From NCBI RefSeq assembly GCF_005747095.1, contig NZ_SWLG01000002.1, forward strand, positions 119,866 to 183,865: 64,000 nucleotides of DNA, in the 5' to 3' direction. Shown here piece after piece: positions 17,928 to 25,435 of the stretch; the first letter of the stretch is position 1; every line of letters begins with the position of its first letter. Made by a program: the position numbers and the translations under genes. The notes under the pieces are model-generated. The model was not told the origin of the DNA and did no database searches. It saw only the letters and a list, made by a program, of their open reading frames with translations. The stretch is from Exobacillus caeni (GTDB taxonomy: Bacteria; Bacillota; Bacilli; Bacillales; Guptibacillaceae).

Positions 17928-18692
17928 ATGGGACAAATACCAGTTGGTCTTCAAATGTATACGTTACGAAAGGAAAGCGAACAAGACTTTGTTGGAACGT
18001 TAGAAAAAGTTGCGTCTCTTGGTTATCAAGGTGTTGAATTTGCAGGTTATTATGGGTTGTCTGCTGATGAATTGAAGGATGTCTTACATAAGCTTGGGCT
18101 TCAGGCTGCTTCAAGTCATGTGCCGCTGACAGTATTAGAGAAAGAGTTAGACCAGACCATCGACTATCAAAAAAAAATCGGCAGTAATCATATTGTCTGT
18201 CCTTTTCTTCCTCCAGAAAGACGAAGTAAAGAAGATTATTATAACTTGATTAACATTCTCAATAAAGCAGGACAAAAATGTGCTGAAGAAGGCATCACAT
18301 TTTCTTACCATAACCATGATTTTGAACTCCATCCCTTTGATGATGGCCAAAAGCCGCTGGAATTGTTACTTAAAGAAACAAATCCTGATTGGGTCAAAGC
18401 AGAACTGGATGTATATTGGCTTACAAAAGCCGGTGAAGACCCGGTCGAGTGGATGAAGCGCTACCAAAACCGAACACCTTTAGTTCATTTGAAAGACATG
18501 ACGACTGATGATGAAAAATTCTTTGCTGAACTTGGAACCGGGGGAGTTAATCTTGATGGAGTCATAGCTCAGGGAGATGATTCTAATGTTGAATGGTGGA
18601 TTGTTGAACAAGACCAATCAAGGCGCACACCGCTTGAAAGTATCGAGACTAGCATTAATTACTTAAAAAACAAACTGGTATCTGCAAGGTAA
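17928..18692 (+). CDS. Sugar phosphate isomerase/epimerase (TIM-barrel, xylose-isomerase-like)
   Basis: A 254-residue AP-endonuclease-2-like TIM barrel. Metal-site segments are visible: GYQGVEFAGYYG at the start of the barrel, SYHNHDFEL with paired histidines, VKAELDVYWLTKAGEDP, LVHLKDM and WWIVEQDQ. Such proteins isomerise or epimerise sugars or inositol derivatives. ATG 17928 follows AAAGGAGAA; an earlier TTG at 17895 overlaps the operator region and is less likely. Control by the adjacent LacI protein is expected from operators O2 and O3. The exact substrate is unknown. Confidence 0.85.
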   Translation: MGQIPVGLQMYTLRKESEQDFVGTLEKVASLGYQGVEFAGYYGLSADELKDVLHKLGLQAASSHVPLTVLEKELDQTIDYQKKIGSNHIVCPFLPPERRSKEDYYNLINILNKAGQKCAEEGITFSYHNHDFELHPFDDGQKPLELLLKETNPDWVKAELDVYWLTKAGEDPVEWMKRYQNRTPLVHLKDMTTDDEKFFAELGTGGVNLDGVIAQGDDSNVEWWIVEQDQSRRTPLESIETSINYLKNKLVSAR

Positions 18693-18726
18693 TTCAACCA
18701 AAACATTTTATTAAGGGGGAAAAAGA

Positions 18727-18856
18727 ATGAAGAAAGTTGTCTCTATCCTGTCACTGTGTTTCCTTTAGTTTGGCACCTTCAGTTAGTTACGACAAAACAA
18801 GTCAAAAAATGCGGTGGCAAACGACTAACTTTTCATTTTTGTTTCCGTATAATTAA
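18727..18856 (+). pseudogene. Decayed small secreted-protein fragment
   Basis: A good ribosome binding site (AAGGGGG) is followed by ATG and 13 codons that look like the start of a signal peptide (MKKVVSILSLCFL), then a stop. Shifting one frame after codon 11 gives SFSLAPSVSYDKTSQK and continues to a stop at 18854. This suggests a frameshifted and shortened remnant of a secreted protein gene once co-transcribed with the isomerase. What the complete gene encoded is unknown. Confidence 0.35.
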
Positions 18857-18905
18857 AATATCGCTCAGAATTGAGTGAAAATTGGAAATACATAGGAGGA
18901 AAAGT

Positions 18906-20198
18906 ATGAAAAAGACGGCGATTGTTTTAAGTACGACCTTAGGGTTAGCTCTTGCAACTTCATCTGTTGTATCTGCTAATCCCACCACTACTCCGAACGG
19001 ACCCTGGGTACAGGATGAGCAGAATTTGTCTTTTTCCAGCTTTATGACGAATGAGGAATTGTACTCTACGTTGCAAAAACTAGAGAAAGCTTCTCATGGA
19101 AAGATGGTATTGGACAAGGCAGGCGAATCAAACGATGGCAACGCTATGTATGTTGCTAAATATGGAGATAATAGTCCCGATAAAAAGAAATTATTGGTCT
19201 ATACGCAAATTCATGGGAATGAAGTACTTGGAACAGAGGCAGCAATGGAGATCATGCAGAAGTTAAACTCTGGCGGTAAGGAAATTAATGATATTTTAGA
19301 TGAAGTTTCCATCTGGATCATGCCACGTATTAATCCTGATGGCACCATGAATCAGTATGAGGGAGAGCAGTACCCTGCTCGTTATAATCATCAAACCTGG
19401 GATCCAGAAGCACTGGGATTGCCATCTGACACTGCTGCACCATGGTACTATAACGCAGATGGATCTGAAAGAGGACAGAATAATAATGAAAGAATAGTTT
19501 ATGGAATCCCTGGTTATGATTTGAATCGCGATTTCAGTCCTAACTATGACTTTGATCTGGAAGAATTTGCGGCGGAGAATCCTGAGGAGCTTGCTAGTAT
19601 CTTAAATAATCCTAAAACTAACAACCCGAGTAGCACTGGTTTTGAAGTTTCGCCTGAAGCAGAAGCGCTAACAGGAGTTGTAGCTGACTTTGATCCGGAT
19701 GTAATAATAGACGTGCACCATCGCGGGTTTAACAGGTTGTCAGAAGATGACAATCGCTCCGTTTCGATAGAAGTGTTAGGTCAATTTACAACGAAGCCTT
19801 TTACAGATCCGTTTACTGGTCAGAATTATAGTATTGATGATGATGTGTTAACATTGAGCAAACAGGTTACCGTTGCTGCATATGATGCACTTCAGATCGG
19901 CAAATCGTCCTTCGGTGCGATCCAGCAGTATCCTCAGGTTAACTATCCTGGTTCCGGACTTGGTGCATTCCAGCTGAACGGCGCTGCCACAATGTTGATA
20001 GAAGTAAAAGGCCAAACGCAAACCCTTGGCCAAAAACAAAACGGAATGCTAAAACAAACAGTAAAAGCACCTATCTATGATATTTTAGCGAAATTAGCTG
20101 ACGGTTCTATTCATGATGTCGATGCAAGCCGGTATGAGGATATTCCTCCTTACTATGGGGGAATAGATCCTAGTGATCCAAAAGGTACTGGATTTTAA
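18906..20198 (+). CDS. Secreted M14 family zinc carboxypeptidase
   Basis: A 430-residue protein with a clear Sec signal peptide (KKTAIVLSTTLGLALATSSVVSA) and a peptidase M14 domain. The zinc ligands fit QIHGNEVLGTEAA (HxxE) and IDVHHRGF (His). NPDGT and the LNRDFSP segment form the substrate pocket, and the general-base glutamate fits MLIEVKGQ near the C-terminus. ATG 18906 is preceded by TAGGAGG. It removes C-terminal residues from peptides or peptidoglycan stems outside the cell. It is followed by a long hairpin that probably terminates it. Confidence 0.88.
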   Translation: MKKTAIVLSTTLGLALATSSVVSANPTTTPNGPWVQDEQNLSFSSFMTNEELYSTLQKLEKASHGKMVLDKAGESNDGNAMYVAKYGDNSPDKKKLLVYTQIHGNEVLGTEAAMEIMQKLNSGGKEINDILDEVSIWIMPRINPDGTMNQYEGEQYPARYNHQTWDPEALGLPSDTAAPWYYNADGSERGQNNNERIVYGIPGYDLNRDFSPNYDFDLEEFAAENPEELASILNNPKTNNPSSTGFEVSPEAEALTGVVADFDPDVIIDVHHRGFNRLSEDDNRSVSIEVLGQFTTKPFTDPFTGQNYSIDDDVLTLSKQVTVAAYDALQIGKSSFGAIQQYPQVNYPGSGLGAFQLNGAATMLIEVKGQTQTLGQKQNGMLKQTVKAPIYDILAKLADGSIHDVDASRYEDIPPYYGGIDPSDPKGTGF

Positions 20199-20199
20199 A

Positions 20200-20238
20200 G
20201 ATGTCTTTTTGGGGTGCCTGGCACCCCAAAAAGACATC
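20200..20238 (+). terminator. Perfect hairpin with repeat core after the carboxypeptidase gene
   Basis: A 17-bp perfect stem begins two bases after the stop codon. Its centre is GGTGCCTGGCACC, the same 13-mer as the arms of the REPIN-like repeats, while the outer part (GATGTCTTTTTGG and its complement) is unique to this site. There is no T tract after the right arm, so its role as terminator is likely but not certain. Confidence 0.6.
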
Positions 20239-20294
20239 TCCGTGGAAAAGTCTTCCTGAAATGGACATCACAAAATGCTTTTTAATGAAAAAGG

Positions 20295-20345
20295 GAACAC
20301 CTCTATCAATCAAACATTTGATTGATAGAGGTGTTCTTGTTTTGT
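20295..20345. terminator. Long hairpin with TCAAA-CATTTGA core
   Basis: A 42-base near-perfect inverted repeat (one mismatch at the centre) spans 20295-20336 and is followed by TTGTTTTGTT. The core is a one-base variant of the TCAAACGTTTGA palindrome found at three other sites in the window. It lies between convergent genes and can act on both strands. Confidence 0.65.
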
Positions 20346-20348
20346 TAA

Positions 20349-20398
20349 GGTGCCAGGCACCACGCGTGGACAGTTGTCCATTTGTGGTGCCTGGCACC
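20349..20398 (-). repeat. 50-bp REPIN-like palindromic repeat, copy 2 (inverted)
   Basis: It has the same 13-bp outer arms and inner TGGACA-GT-TGTCCA as copy 1. The asymmetric inner bases match copies 1 and 3 only when read on the minus strand, so it is inserted in the opposite orientation. To its right, GGCACCGTTAA-type units follow at 20408 and 20421, making short local duplications of the flank. Confidence 0.9.
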
Positions 20399-20433
20399 GT
20401 TAATGAGGCACCGTTAAATGGCACCGTTAATGA

Positions 20434-21822
20434 CTACTCCAAAACTAGTTCCGCTACACACTCCACATGAACTGTGTGCGGGAATAAGTCAACGGGCTGA
20501 ACCTGTTTCAGGGTATATCCAAATGGCTCAAGTTCCTTAATATCTGATGCAAATGTCTCAGGATTACAAGAAACGTAAACAATTCGTTCCGGCTTGGCGC
20601 GTCCGATTCTTCTCATCACTTTGCCGCCTGCACCTGAGCGAGGTGGATCAAGCAACAATAATTCGGGATGTCCAAAGCTCTCTAACATCTGGTCGATTCC
20701 TTTTCTCGCATCTTTAGCCAGGAAGGTTGTGTTCGAGATTCCGTTGTCTTTCGCGTTCCGTTTTGCTGATTCGATCGAACTTTCAACAAGTTCGATACCT
20801 GCAAGCTTTCCTACCCGGTTAGCGAATGGAAGTGAGAAGGTACCTACTCCACAGAAAAGGTCGAACATTTTCTCTGTTTTCTTCGGCTGTCCCATTTCAA
20901 TCGCCAGGTCTACCAGCTTTTGAGCCTGAGTCGGATTCGTCTGGAAGAAGGTATCGAACCAGAGACGGAAGCGGTAGCCATTCATTTCATCGTAAATGAA
21001 GTCTCTTCCTGCTAAGACATGCGTTTTTTCAGACTGCGTACGGTCCGCCCAGTCTGTGTTTTCAAGCCAGAGCAAACTTTTTACTTTTGGTAACTTGTTC
21101 TCTACCCGAGCTATTAAATCTTCAACGGCATCTTTAAGATCACCCTCTGGTGCTTCTGTAGCGAATAGCCCAAGCATGATCTCACCTGTAGCAAAAGATT
21201 GCCTAACCATTAAGTGGCGAAGAAGCCCTTCATGAAGGTCTTTGTTATAGCCACTCAGTTGATGGTCTTTCACCCAGTTTGAAACTTCCATCGCTGCTTC
21301 TACCATTTCCTCACTAGCGATCAAGCATGTTTCAAGTGGAATGATCTTGCGGAAATTCCCCTGTTCATGCAATCCGAGTTCGCCTTTAGATGAAAACGTG
21401 AATTCCATTTTATTACGATATTGCCATGGCTCGTCCATGCCGATTGTATCCAGCACTAGACTCGGATCATATCCTTGAGATTCGATCGCTTTTTTAACAT
21501 ATTCCGTTTTATGCTGTAACTGCCCCTGATAATCCCAGTGCTGCCATACACAGCCGCCACATCTTTCAAAGTGAGGGCATGGAGGTGTCACTCTGTCCGG
21601 ATGGGTCTCCAATATTTCATCGGGCAATGCTCTCCATCTTCTCTTTTCAGGCTTTTCCACTGTCACAGATACTTTTTCTCCGGGAAGTGTCTGTGGGATT
21701 GTTAGCTTTAGCTTTTTAGGGTTACCGAGTTCGTTTTCCCGCCATACGGCAGCCTGTCCCGAACCCTTTTTATCTAATTGACGTACTTCAGCAACGAACG
21801 TTTCACCTTTAGTCGTAGTCAA
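20434..21822 (-). CDS. rlmD: 23S rRNA (uracil-C5)-methyltransferase, RlmCD/RlmD family
   Basis: A 462-residue SAM-dependent RNA methyltransferase that makes 5-methyluridine in 23S rRNA. An N-terminal TRAM-type beta barrel is followed by an iron-sulfur cysteine cluster (CPHFERCGGCVWQHW) and a SAM-binding domain (MFDLFCGVGTFSLPFA; LLLDPPRSGAG). The catalytic SCNPETFASDI lies near the C-terminus. TTG 21822 is chosen because AAAGGAGG lies 8 bases upstream; an ATG at 21849 is further upstream and has no site. Gram-positive members may modify two positions (RlmCD); which ones cannot be told here. It is a single-gene unit. Confidence 0.9.
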   Translation of the reverse strand: MTTTKGETFVAEVRQLDKKGSGQAAVWRENELGNPKKLKLTIPQTLPGEKVSVTVEKPEKRRWRALPDEILETHPDRVTPPCPHFERCGGCVWQHWDYQGQLQHKTEYVKKAIESQGYDPSLVLDTIGMDEPWQYRNKMEFTFSSKGELGLHEQGNFRKIIPLETCLIASEEMVEAAMEVSNWVKDHQLSGYNKDLHEGLLRHLMVRQSFATGEIMLGLFATEAPEGDLKDAVEDLIARVENKLPKVKSLLWLENTDWADRTQSEKTHVLAGRDFIYDEMNGYRFRLWFDTFFQTNPTQAQKLVDLAIEMGQPKKTEKMFDLFCGVGTFSLPFANRVGKLAGIELVESSIESAKRNAKDNGISNTTFLAKDARKGIDQMLESFGHPELLLLDPPRSGAGGKVMRRIGRAKPERIVYVSCNPETFASDIKELEPFGYTLKQVQPVDLFPHTVHVECVAELVLE

Positions 21823-22016
21823 CGTAAGTTCCTCCTTTATAGATTTCATTTTTATTATATAGAAACAATCGAATTGTTTGGTTTTTAATGTGGTATAAGC
21901 AGCTGTTTATTAGTCTGCATACTTATCTAGTATAAAGGAGGACTACCTATTATGGAAATATTTCTTTGCTAGTAGAAATTTACAGGCGGAATGAATTAAA
22001 TGTAACAAGAAATCCC

Positions 22017-22040
22017 CCTTAAACAAACGTTTGATTAAGG
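22017..22040. repeat. TCAAACGTTTGA-family palindrome, copy a
   Basis: A 24-bp inverted repeat with one mismatch pair. Its outer CCTTAA/TTAAGG arms surround the shared AAACGTTT core seen also at 51870 and 53005. It lies upstream of the anmK promoter. Confidence 0.7.
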
Positions 22041-22100
22041 ACACTTTTATTTGAATTTCAAAGGTCTTAACCCATTTTTCTTAAATGCCCATGTTACTTT

Positions 22101-22117
22101 TTGAAAAAACATTTCAA
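22101..22117. promoter_or_regulatory. Candidate operator of the salvage operon
   Basis: A TTGAAA-N5-TTTCAA inverted repeat lies 17 bases upstream of the -35 box of the anmK operon promoter. The operon encodes its own RpiR-type regulator, for which this is a possible binding site. It is an AT-rich motif, so chance occurrence is possible. Confidence 0.35.
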
Positions 22118-22133
22118 TAAATAAATAAAAGTA

Positions 22134-22162
22134 TTGATATTTAATTTCGATACCTCTACAAT
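22134..22162 (+). promoter_or_regulatory. Promoter of the anmK-murQ salvage operon
   Basis: TTGATA and TACAAT are 17 bases apart, and the start of transcription would be about 45 bases before the anmK start codon. No other promoter-like sequence of equal quality was seen inside the operon. Confidence 0.65.
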
Positions 22163-22215
22163 GTTAGGTGAGGATGTAATATTCGAAAGGTTGTGAAAAT
22201 TTGGAGCTGCCTAAA

Positions 22216-23367
22216 ATGAAAGTGGCGGGTGTGATGTCCGGGACCTCTCTGGATGGTATGGACATTGCAATAGTAGACTTCCAAAAGGTGAATGGCAAAA
22301 TTGACTTTGAACTCTGTTATTTTACAACTGTTCCATATGAAAAAGAATTGAAGGCCCGCCTGGAAGAAGTTGTTGTTCCTAATACACCATCACCAGAAAT
22401 TTCTTCCATGAACATGTTACTTGGGGAGGTCTTCGCAGATGGTGTCCTGCTTGCTGTCAAAGAAGCTGGATTGCAGACTGCTGATATTGACTTAATTAGC
22501 ACTCACGGGCAGACCGTTTTCCATGATCCGGTCTTTAAAAAAGACGATCCTTATTACCGGCCAAATACTCTTCAAATAGGAGATATTGGAGTTATCGCTG
22601 AAAAAACTGGAATACCTGTGATTGGTGATTTCAGGACGCGTGATGTTGCAGTGGGAGGCCAGGGTGCTCCATTAGTGCCTTTTCTGGATTACACTCTGTT
22701 TAAGTCAGAGCAGCTTGGAAGGGTTCTCGTTAATATCGGAGGAATATCGAATGTCACTGTTCTTCCTAAAAGCGCTTCTGCCGAAAATATCATAGCCTAT
22801 GACACCGGTCCGGGAAACATGATCATTGACGCCTTTGTTACCTGGCATACGAATGGTGAACAGTGCTATGACAAAGACGGTCAACTGGCAGCTAAAGGAA
22901 ATATTAATCAAGAATGGTTAAAGGAATTGCTGGCACATACATATTACGGGGAATCTCCGCCAAAGAGTACCGGTAGAGAACAATTCGGCACAGAGTATGC
23001 AAGAGATCTATGGAATCAGGCAGAGAAAAGAAACATCTCTAAGATTGATAGGATCGCAACCGTAACGGCCCTAACCTGGTATTCACTCGGGAAAGCCTTA
23101 AAGAAGCACATAGAGGAAGATAACGTAGAAGAAATATACATTAGTGGCGGCGGCTTGCACAATGCGAGCATGATGAAAGGCTTAAAAGATTATTTGCCAG
23201 AGAATGTTAGTGTAGAATCTTCGAAAGAGCTCGGCATAGACAGTGATGCAAAAGAAGCGATAGCCTTTGCTCTATTCGGATACCTTGGTTTTCATAAGCA
23301 GCCCAATAATTTGCCGGCAGCTACCGGGGCATCAAAAGAAGTGATCATGGGCAAGATTGCCTGGTAG
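22216..23367 (+). CDS. anmK: Anhydro-N-acetylmuramic acid kinase
   Basis: A 383-residue kinase of the AnmK family, which opens and phosphorylates 1,6-anhydro-MurNAc to MurNAc-6-phosphate. Family motifs are VMSGTSLDGMDIA at the start (phosphate binding), STHGQTVFHDP, VIGDFRTRDVAVGGQGAPLVP and AYDTGPGNMIIDAF. ATG 22216 has GGAG nine bases upstream; TTG 22201 would add five residues and has a weaker site. It opens an operon with murQ, giving two successive steps of cell-wall sugar salvage. The presence of AnmK means the cell meets anhydro-sugars, the products of lytic transglycosylases. Confidence 0.93.
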   Translation: MKVAGVMSGTSLDGMDIAIVDFQKVNGKIDFELCYFTTVPYEKELKARLEEVVVPNTPSPEISSMNMLLGEVFADGVLLAVKEAGLQTADIDLISTHGQTVFHDPVFKKDDPYYRPNTLQIGDIGVIAEKTGIPVIGDFRTRDVAVGGQGAPLVPFLDYTLFKSEQLGRVLVNIGGISNVTVLPKSASAENIIAYDTGPGNMIIDAFVTWHTNGEQCYDKDGQLAAKGNINQEWLKELLAHTYYGESPPKSTGREQFGTEYARDLWNQAEKRNISKIDRIATVTALTWYSLGKALKKHIEEDNVEEIYISGGGLHNASMMKGLKDYLPENVSVESSKELGIDSDAKEAIAFALFGYLGFHKQPNNLPAATGASKEVIMGKIAW

Positions 23368-23406
23368 AATCAGAGATCTTATCAATAGAAATAGGAAGGT
23401 AATGTA

Positions 23407-24327
23407 ATGGATAATCTCTCAAAGTTAACAACAGAAAAGTATAATCCGGAATCGGTCATGCTGGACCAAATGTCTACCCGTGAAATAGTAGACTTGATGA
23501 ATGAAGAAGATTTCACGGTCCCAAAAGCGATCCAGCAAGTTCTCCCGGCCATTGAACAAACAGTAGAAGCTGTCTATGAATCCTTTAAAAAAGGTGGAAG
23601 GCTGTTTTATATTGGAGCTGGGACGAGTGGACGGATCGGTTTGCTAGACGCTGTTGAATGCCCGCCTACTTTTAGCACGGACCCGGAAATGGTTCAGGGG
23701 ATTTTAGCCGGCGGTAACAATGCGCTTATGGTGGCCGTCGAAGGCGCTGAGGATGATGAGAAACTGGGACAAGAGAATCTGAAGGAACGGGGCCTAAACC
23801 CAAATGATGTTGTAATAGGAATTGCGGCAAGCGGCCGTACCCCTTATGTAAAAGGTGCCCTTCAGTATGCAAGATCTATCGGAGCTACTGCAGTCAGCTT
23901 GACAAGCAACAGGATGGCAGAGATCAGTGAACAAGCCGATATTGCGATTGAAGTCGAGACAGGACCCGAAGTATTAACAGGTTCCACCCGATTGAAAGCG
24001 GCGACCGCCCATAAAATGATACTGAATATGATCAGTACAGCAGCGATGGTGAAAATGGGCAAAGCTTATCAGAATTTAATGGTTGATGTAAACGCTTCCA
24101 ACCATAAGCTGCGAGAACGAGCGAAAAAAATCGTTTGTGAGGCAACAGGAGTGGATTACAACGCTGCAGCAGAAGTGCTTGAGAAAACAAACTATGCTGT
24201 GAAACCTGCGATGGTGATGCTCCTTTCGGGAGTAATGTTTGATGAAGCTTTGCAATTACTCGATAAAGCGAACGGGTTTGTCAGGGATGCTGTTAAGCAG
24301 GTAAAGAGTGTCCAGCATTTCAAATAA
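23407..24327 (+). CDS. murQ: N-acetylmuramic acid 6-phosphate etherase
   Basis: A 306-residue SIS-domain enzyme that removes D-lactate from MurNAc-6-phosphate to give GlcNAc-6-phosphate. The sugar-phosphate site is YIGAGTSGRIGLLDAVECPPTF, whose glutamate fits the known catalytic position, and VEGAEDDEKLG holds the second. The C-terminal MurQ-specific helical part (LMVDVNASNHKLRERAKKI) is complete. It takes the AnmK product directly; the gap to anmK is 39 bases. Assignment is firm. Confidence 0.95.
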   Translation: MDNLSKLTTEKYNPESVMLDQMSTREIVDLMNEEDFTVPKAIQQVLPAIEQTVEAVYESFKKGGRLFYIGAGTSGRIGLLDAVECPPTFSTDPEMVQGILAGGNNALMVAVEGAEDDEKLGQENLKERGLNPNDVVIGIAASGRTPYVKGALQYARSIGATAVSLTSNRMAEISEQADIAIEVETGPEVLTGSTRLKAATAHKMILNMISTAAMVKMGKAYQNLMVDVNASNHKLRERAKKIVCEATGVDYNAAAEVLEKTNYAVKPAMVMLLSGVMFDEALQLLDKANGFVRDAVKQVKSVQHFK

Positions 24328-24346
24328 TGTTGAAGAGGTTACGTGT

Positions 24347-25414
24347 ATGAGTTCCCTTGAAACTAAAATTTACAATATTTTCAAAAAGTACATAGACAAC
24401 AGCTATATGGCTGGCGGAGTCTGTTCCATTAAACAAAACGATCAGCAGATCTTGCTAGAGGCTTATGGAAAACGGAATATGGTTACCTGTGAAGACGTCC
24501 GGACAGACACAATTTTTGACCTAGCAAGCGTAACAAAAACTATCACGTCCACGTTAATTTTAAAATTGATCACGAAAAACAGGTTAGCTTTAGATGCGAA
24601 GTTAGGAGATTGTCTTCTGGCAGCAGCCAGAAACGGAGTCCTGGCCCCTATAACCATACAACAATTACTAACACATACCTCAGGATTGGTGGCCTGGTTT
24701 CCGTTTTATACAGAGCTGCCGACAAGTGATCTCTACGAAATACTAAGTTCCATCGAACTGAATCATCAGGAAGAAAAAGAAGTTGTATATAGCGATCTAA
24801 ACTACATTCTGTTAGGTGAGATTCTAAAACACAAGCATCAAGCGAGTTTACAAAAGATCATTGAAAAAGAACTGGTTCAGCCACTGCAATTACCTTATTT
24901 AACATATGGCCCACTTTTCGATGAAAATATTGCTGCTACGGAATTTGGAAACCAGATCGAAATGGAGATGTGCCGAAGCAGGAATAAGACATTTTCAAGC
25001 TGGCGGGATACGAGTAAACCGATTATAGGTGAAGTGAATGATGGAAACGCGCACTATTTCTTTCAAGGGCAATCCGGACACGCAGGCCTATTTGGAACAG
25101 CGGCTGACCTGAGTAAAATAGCTGAACTGTATTTGAAGGGGGGAATTGTTGGGGGGACTGAATTCCTTGATCCCAAACTGGTCAAACAATCGTTGCAAAC
25201 TATTGCAGAGGATAGAGGTTTAGGCTGGCACAGCTCTAATCCCTTCCCGGTCGGGTTTGGCCATACTGGATTCACCGGAACAGCTTTATGGGTCGTCCCG
25301 GAAAAAAACTTGCAGGTTGTGCTACTTACGAACCGTTTACATGTTGAGGAACCAGTGAACATTAATCCATTCAGACAAGAGCTTTATGAGGAAATACTAA
25401 ATAAACTTTCATAA
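24347..25414 (+). CDS. Beta-lactamase-family serine hydrolase of the salvage operon
   Basis: A 355-residue class C beta-lactamase/DD-peptidase-fold protein. The nucleophile motif is SVTK (Ser61, Lys64), the second motif is YSDLN (Tyr-Ser-Asx) and the third is HTGFTG in place of KTG. No signal peptide is present, so it should be cytoplasmic, unlike secreted beta-lactamases. Its position after murQ suggests it trims imported muropeptides, acting as a peptidase, esterase or amidase in place of the AmiE/NagZ pair of the B. subtilis operon. ATG 24347 has GAAGAGG upstream; a GTG at 24308 would overlap murQ. The reaction is inferred. Confidence 0.8.
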   Translation: MSSLETKIYNIFKKYIDNSYMAGGVCSIKQNDQQILLEAYGKRNMVTCEDVRTDTIFDLASVTKTITSTLILKLITKNRLALDAKLGDCLLAAARNGVLAPITIQQLLTHTSGLVAWFPFYTELPTSDLYEILSSIELNHQEEKEVVYSDLNYILLGEILKHKHQASLQKIIEKELVQPLQLPYLTYGPLFDENIAATEFGNQIEMEMCRSRNKTFSSWRDTSKPIIGEVNDGNAHYFFQGQSGHAGLFGTAADLSKIAELYLKGGIVGGTEFLDPKLVKQSLQTIAEDRGLGWHSSNPFPVGFGHTGFTGTALWVVPEKNLQVVLLTNRLHVEEPVNINPFRQELYEEILNKLS

Positions 25415-25435
25415 TAAAAAAAGGGGGAAAAGTAA

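Larger units (their letters stand above)
21850..22133. other. Intergenic region between divergent genes, with a six-codon mini-ORF
   Basis: The stretch has no normal gene. At 21952-21972 a perfect AAAGGAGG ten bases upstream leads into a six-codon reading frame (MEIFLC, then stop), either a decayed gene start or a leader peptide. A palindrome with the TCAAACGTTTG core lies at 22017-22040, and a TTGAAA-N5-TTTCAA inverted repeat at 22101-22117. Confidence 0.45.

Noticed and set aside
20200..20398. The cluster of hairpins after the carboxypeptidase gene as an insertion sequence
   Set aside because: No transposase frame and no target-site duplication of an element end; better explained as separate palindromes.
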